From NCBI GenBank assembly GCA_014874175.1, contig JACWAD010000043.1, positions 1 to 46,241 of the forward strand: a stretch of 46,241 nucleotides of DNA, read 5' to 3'. The position numbers and the translations under genes are program-made. This document shows, in pieces, positions 43,728 through 46,241 of this stretch. This DNA is from Thermoleophilia bacterium (GTDB taxonomy: Bacteria > Actinomycetota > Thermoleophilia > BMS3ABIN01). Positions within the stretch are counted from its first letter, which is position 1. Each line of letters begins with the position of its first letter. Below the pieces are notes generated by a model. The model had not been told where the DNA came from, did no database searches, and was given only the letters and a program-made list of their open reading frames with translations.

Positions 43728-44515
43728 AAACGATCGCCATTTACACTATCGGGCAAACGCTCAGGTCAAGGAGCATGATAGCCGGGCTGGCAGTTAGCCT
43801 GCTTTACCTGGCAGCGGTGCCGTTGCTTAGCACGACGGGCGGCGGACCGGTTATGGTCGGCGGCAGCGGCGAAGGAGGAGGCGCAGCACCCCAGTTCCTA
43901 ATGTTTTCCTTAAGCGGGCTCAATCTGATCGGCATGTTCATGGCGCTGTTTATTGCGCTGGGGTCGATTCAGTCCGAGATCGATAATGGGACCATGGCCC
44001 TGATCATCACCAAGCCGCTGAGCCGCAGCCGGGTAATCACCGGCCGGTGGGCAGGATATGCGCTGCTGCTGACGGGATACGTTCTCGTCATCGGCCTTGT
44101 TCTCTGGCTCGCTGTTCTGCTGGGCACGGGCACGCTGTTTTTAGGCTTCATGCCGGCCCTGGCGCTGGTAGGCCTGAACGTGATTACAATGATGACGCTG
44201 ACATTTGCCATTTCTGTTTTCTTGCCTGCGGCGGCAAATGCGGTCCTGGTATTCCTCGTCTTCATCGCCACCACCAATCTTAGCCTTATCAACATTGCCG
44301 GCGGCGGCGCAGGGGGGCCGGCAGTGGCAGTGATTGGCAACGCCTTTCGGCTGGCGCTGCCGGTCGGCGTGGTCGGCGATCAGATGCATAGGTTTCTGGC
44401 GAGCGCTCCGGACCAGCCTGCGCTCAGCAGCCTGTTTATCGCCTATGAGGTTTTTTACATCGTGGCGCTGCTGCTGCTGGCGGCAACCGCGTTCAAGAGC
44501 AAGGATCTTAAGTAG
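43724..44515 (+). CDS. ABC-2 type transporter permease
   Basis: The 263-aa membrane protein has six hydrophobic segments and an extracytoplasmic Gly-rich loop after the first (TTGGGPVMVGGSGEGGG). The cytoplasmic motif SEIDNGTMALIITKPLSRSRVITGRWAG is typical of ABC-2/NosY-like permeases. The start is TTG 43724, overlapping the ATPase stop by 4 nt. It ends at a hairpin shared with the convergent ferredoxin gene. Confidence 0.9.
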   Translation: MKTIAIYTIGQTLRSRSMIAGLAVSLLYLAAVPLLSTTGGGPVMVGGSGEGGGAAPQFLMFSLSGLNLIGMFMALFIALGSIQSEIDNGTMALIITKPLSRSRVITGRWAGYALLLTGYVLVIGLVLWLAVLLGTGTLFLGFMPALALVGLNVITMMTLTFAISVFLPAAANAVLVFLVFIATTNLSLINIAGGGAGGPAVAVIGNAFRLALPVGVVGDQMHRFLASAPDQPALSSLFIAYEVFYIVALLLLAATAFKSKDLK

Positions 44516-44547
44516 CAGAGCAGGCCGGCAGTCCGGCTACTGCTCTG
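44516..44547. terminator. Hairpin between convergent permease and ferredoxin genes
   Basis: CAGAGCAG...CTGCTCTG encloses CCGG/CCGG. It overlaps the ferredoxin stop codon. There is no T tract, so termination is plausible but not certain. Confidence 0.4.
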
Positions 44548-44728
44548 TCATGCTAATGGCTTCCGTTGGGCAGGATTCTTCACATGTGGCACAACCATCA
44601 CAAACGTCATCTTTAGCCAGGACCGCCACGTCTTCCGAGTCAAGCTCGAGGCATTCATTAGGGCATTCGTCAACACATATGCCACATCCGGTACATTCTT
44701 CAACATCAATTTTCGGCTTTTCCGCCAA
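44537..44728 (-). CDS. 2[4Fe-4S] ferredoxin
   Basis: This small electron carrier of about 63 aa has CTGCGICVDECP and CDGCATCEESCP, two complete cluster motifs of the clostridial type. Acidic residues surround both. I take TTG 44728 because GGAGG lies 8 nt upstream; the tracked GTG (44737) sits inside that box. It probably serves anaerobic cytoplasmic redox reactions. It stands alone on the minus strand. Confidence 0.93.
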   Translation of the reverse strand: MAEKPKIDVEECTGCGICVDECPNECLELDSEDVAVLAKDDVCDGCATCEESCPTEAISMTEQ

Positions 44729-44757
44729 TGAGGCCACCTCCAGTTCAGGGCCGGTTT

Positions 44758-44787
44758 ATTATCAAAACACCGTAAGTGGTGCGGCAA
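44758..44787 (-). promoter_or_regulatory. Putative promoter of the ferredoxin gene
   Basis: TTGCCG (44782-44787), an 18-nt spacer and GATAAT (44758-44763) read on the minus strand. The spacer contains CACC...GGTG. Confidence 0.4.
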
Positions 44788-44919
44788 ATTGCGGGGACTT
44801 TATTTTAGGCTAGCGGAAGTAACAAGTGCATGCAAACCGGGAAACTGTCAGTTGATTTCGATCACGAGAGGATTATCACCGGTGCCGGACAAATGGGCTG
44901 CGGGGAAGACGCCCTGCCT

Positions 44920-45744
44920 TTATCCAAGACGCCAAACCTGAAATCCAAGCAGGGTTAAGAAAATTGCCGCAAGTATAAATGTGCAAAAGAGGGGCATTAA
45001 GAACGCCGCGATGACGTTGGCTCTTTTTTGCTGCGGGAAGCACCTTCTCACAATCAACAGGTATGGAACAGACTGCAACAGAAAGATGGCAAAAGTCACT
45101 AACGCAACCGTTGCTGTCGAGATAAATTGCCGGAATACAAAATCCGCCAGGCCGAAAAAATAGGCTGCGCCGGCAATAACAATCACTGCCAGCCAACCAG
45201 CGTCGAAAATTTTCCGGCGGCGCCAACCATCGGCGTGATCGTCAGGCGAAAAGAAAGCGTAACTGAGAAGAGTGGCGGCCATGGCGCCCGCCAGGGCAAC
45301 GATGCCTGTGGAAACTGATACAGCGCGCCAATATGACCTGAGGTCTTGCCAGTAAACATTACCCCAGGGGCCATGGAGCTTCTCCAGATATATAATTATG
45401 GCTACGTCAACGGCAAATCCAGTAACTGCGGCTATCGCGTAAATCATCCGCTTCGGCGGTTTTAAGAAGGCCAGGAAAAAAGACGCGTTGATGAACATCA
45501 CGATAAAAAACACCGACAGAAACCCGAAAAGGAAAGAACCCGTAAATGCATCATATAAACTGCGCACCGGGTCGTCCTTTGGCAACTGGCCGGGAATTGA
45601 GGGAAGGTATGCCCGCAGCAATTGACCCATCATAATATGCCAGGAGGCGTAAATTGTGAATGACAGCGTCAGCAAAAAAACAAAGTGCCTGGCCGGGTTC
45701 CTCAGGGGCGTTTCCATGGCCCGTTTATCTTCGATCGCTTGCAT
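44920..45744 (-). CDS. Hypothetical polytopic membrane protein
   Basis: I do not recognise a family for this 274-aa protein. About seven hydrophobic segments are visible: FVFLLTLSFTIYASWHIMM, SFLFGFLSVFFIVMFINASFFLAFL, IYAIAAVTGFAVDVAIIIYL, VSVSTGIVALAGAMAATLLSYAFF, WLAVIVIAGAAYFFGL, ATVALVTFAIFLLQSVPYLLIV and FLMPLFCTFILAAIFLTLL. No Cys/His redox motif is seen. ATG 45744 has GGAG 8 nt upstream. It follows the partial surface-type gene on the minus strand by 106 nt. Confidence 0.75.
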   Translation of the reverse strand: MQAIEDKRAMETPLRNPARHFVFLLTLSFTIYASWHIMMGQLLRAYLPSIPGQLPKDDPVRSLYDAFTGSFLFGFLSVFFIVMFINASFFLAFLKPPKRMIYAIAAVTGFAVDVAIIIYLEKLHGPWGNVYWQDLRSYWRAVSVSTGIVALAGAMAATLLSYAFFSPDDHADGWRRRKIFDAGWLAVIVIAGAAYFFGLADFVFRQFISTATVALVTFAIFLLQSVPYLLIVRRCFPQQKRANVIAAFLMPLFCTFILAAIFLTLLGFQVWRLG

Positions 45745-45850
45745 ATGAAGCGCTCCTCATCAAACACCTCATTTCAGACATGTGTGCCCAAGGGCCTGTC
45801 CCGGTATGCCCAAGAACAAAGGCATCTGGATCGATAGAGGCAGCCTTCGT

Positions 45851-46241
45851 TCACGGCAGCGGCCCTGGAAACCAGTATGTCCTCCCGGCGTCATCCCGGC
45901 AGCTGGCATAGGTCTTGGCCATGAACCTGTCAACGCCTGCGGGGACCAGATACTTAAGCGTTATCGTTTCAGCTGCACCCGGATTAAGATCAGTGACGCC
46001 AAGCGGCAGGCCTGTGGCTACGTCAACGCCGCCGGTGCAGACGGAGGCGACGACCGCAATGTCTTTGGCAAGCCCCGTGCCTGGGTTGCCAATATTATAG
46101 TCAACCGAGATCTGCCCGCTCTGGTAGTCTTCCAGGCTGGCCCAGTAGACGTTCCTCACAGACCAGGAGAGGCCCGGAGCCTCAGTGATGGCGGTTGCAA
46201 TGTTGGAGGGCGGCGAGAACTGCCCCGCCTTGTCCATGGCC
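45851..46241 (-). CDS. C-terminal part of a secreted or surface beta-sandwich protein (partial)
   Basis: The frame is open to the window edge, so the 5' part is missing. The visible 129 or so residues resemble a CARDB/DUF11-like beta-sandwich domain: alternating hydrophobic strands (QISVDYNIGNPGTGLAKDIAVVASV), then DLNPGAAETITLKYLVPAGVDRFMAKTYASCRDDAG. Such domains occur in extracellular proteins, often in series. Two Cys could form a disulfide. Function cannot be assigned. Confidence 0.6.
   Translation of the reverse strand, partial: AMDKAGQFSPPSNIATAITEAPGLSWSVRNVYWASLEDYQSGQISVDYNIGNPGTGLAKDIAVVASVCTGGVDVATGLPLGVTDLNPGAAETITLKYLVPAGVDRFMAKTYASCRDDAGRTYWFPGPLP

Overview
The window is GC-rich chromosomal DNA from an anaerobic or facultatively anaerobic bacterium of a Gram-positive-like lineage. 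Supporting features are the split PurS/PurQ/PurL synthetase, an Fe-S-type PurF, a large SRP RNA with an Alu domain, the dnaX-ybaB-recR block, multiheme c-type cytochromes and a DUF2769-like gene pair. An uncultured Actinomycetota lineage is my best guess. That is inference; no 16S rRNA is present.

Layout. 1-1222 is the start of a type I restriction methylase (hsdM), running off the left edge. 1324-2711 holds a small inverted-repeat element, tRNA-Asp with its terminator, a 37-codon peptide gene with a RiPP (lasso-type) leader signature and its own promoter and terminator, and two translationally coupled Cys-rich genes. A P-type cation ATPase and a SRAP (YedK/HMCES) gene follow. 6500-9060 is a graveyard: an antitoxin-like HTH remnant fused to a frameshifted IS630 transposase, and an IS5-family transposase split into two halves in opposite orientation. 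9068-9546 carries tRNA-Val, tRNA-Glu and tRNA-Lys.

9808-29269 is dominated by de novo purine synthesis. After transketolase (which supports ribose-5-phosphate supply) come, on the minus strand, purB, purC, purS, purQ, purL, purF, purM, purN and purH. Further right are purD-purE and purA. Together they cover PRPP to IMP and the adenylosuccinate steps to AMP. No purK is visible. purM appears to lack a canonical start codon. The cluster is interrupted at 22.4-24.7 kb by an AAA ATPase, a wrecked PNPOx-like gene and msrA. ychF lies between purD and purA.

29.4-35.6 kb holds an FAD oxidoreductase, a GYD protein, small hypotheticals, recR, ybaB, dnaX and the SRP RNA. 36.1-42.4 kb is a minus-strand respiratory operon: a 12-heme cytochrome, a small membrane peptide, a four-cluster Fe-S protein, an NrfD-like quinone-site subunit, a molybdopterin-family subunit and a 7-heme cytochrome. 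It has the composition of a Qrc/ACIII-like complex and sits behind a strong promoter. An ABC exporter pair, a ferredoxin, a multi-TM protein and the end of a surface-type protein close the window.

The most unusual genome-scale signal is a family of degenerate 7-bp-period repeats filling many intergenic gaps. They often start at a stop codon or end at a start codon, and they supply the likely initiation codon of purL. The other top leads are the orphan RiPP-like precursor, the apparent AUA start of purM, a strong hairpin in the purD leader, and the cytochrome/CISM operon.
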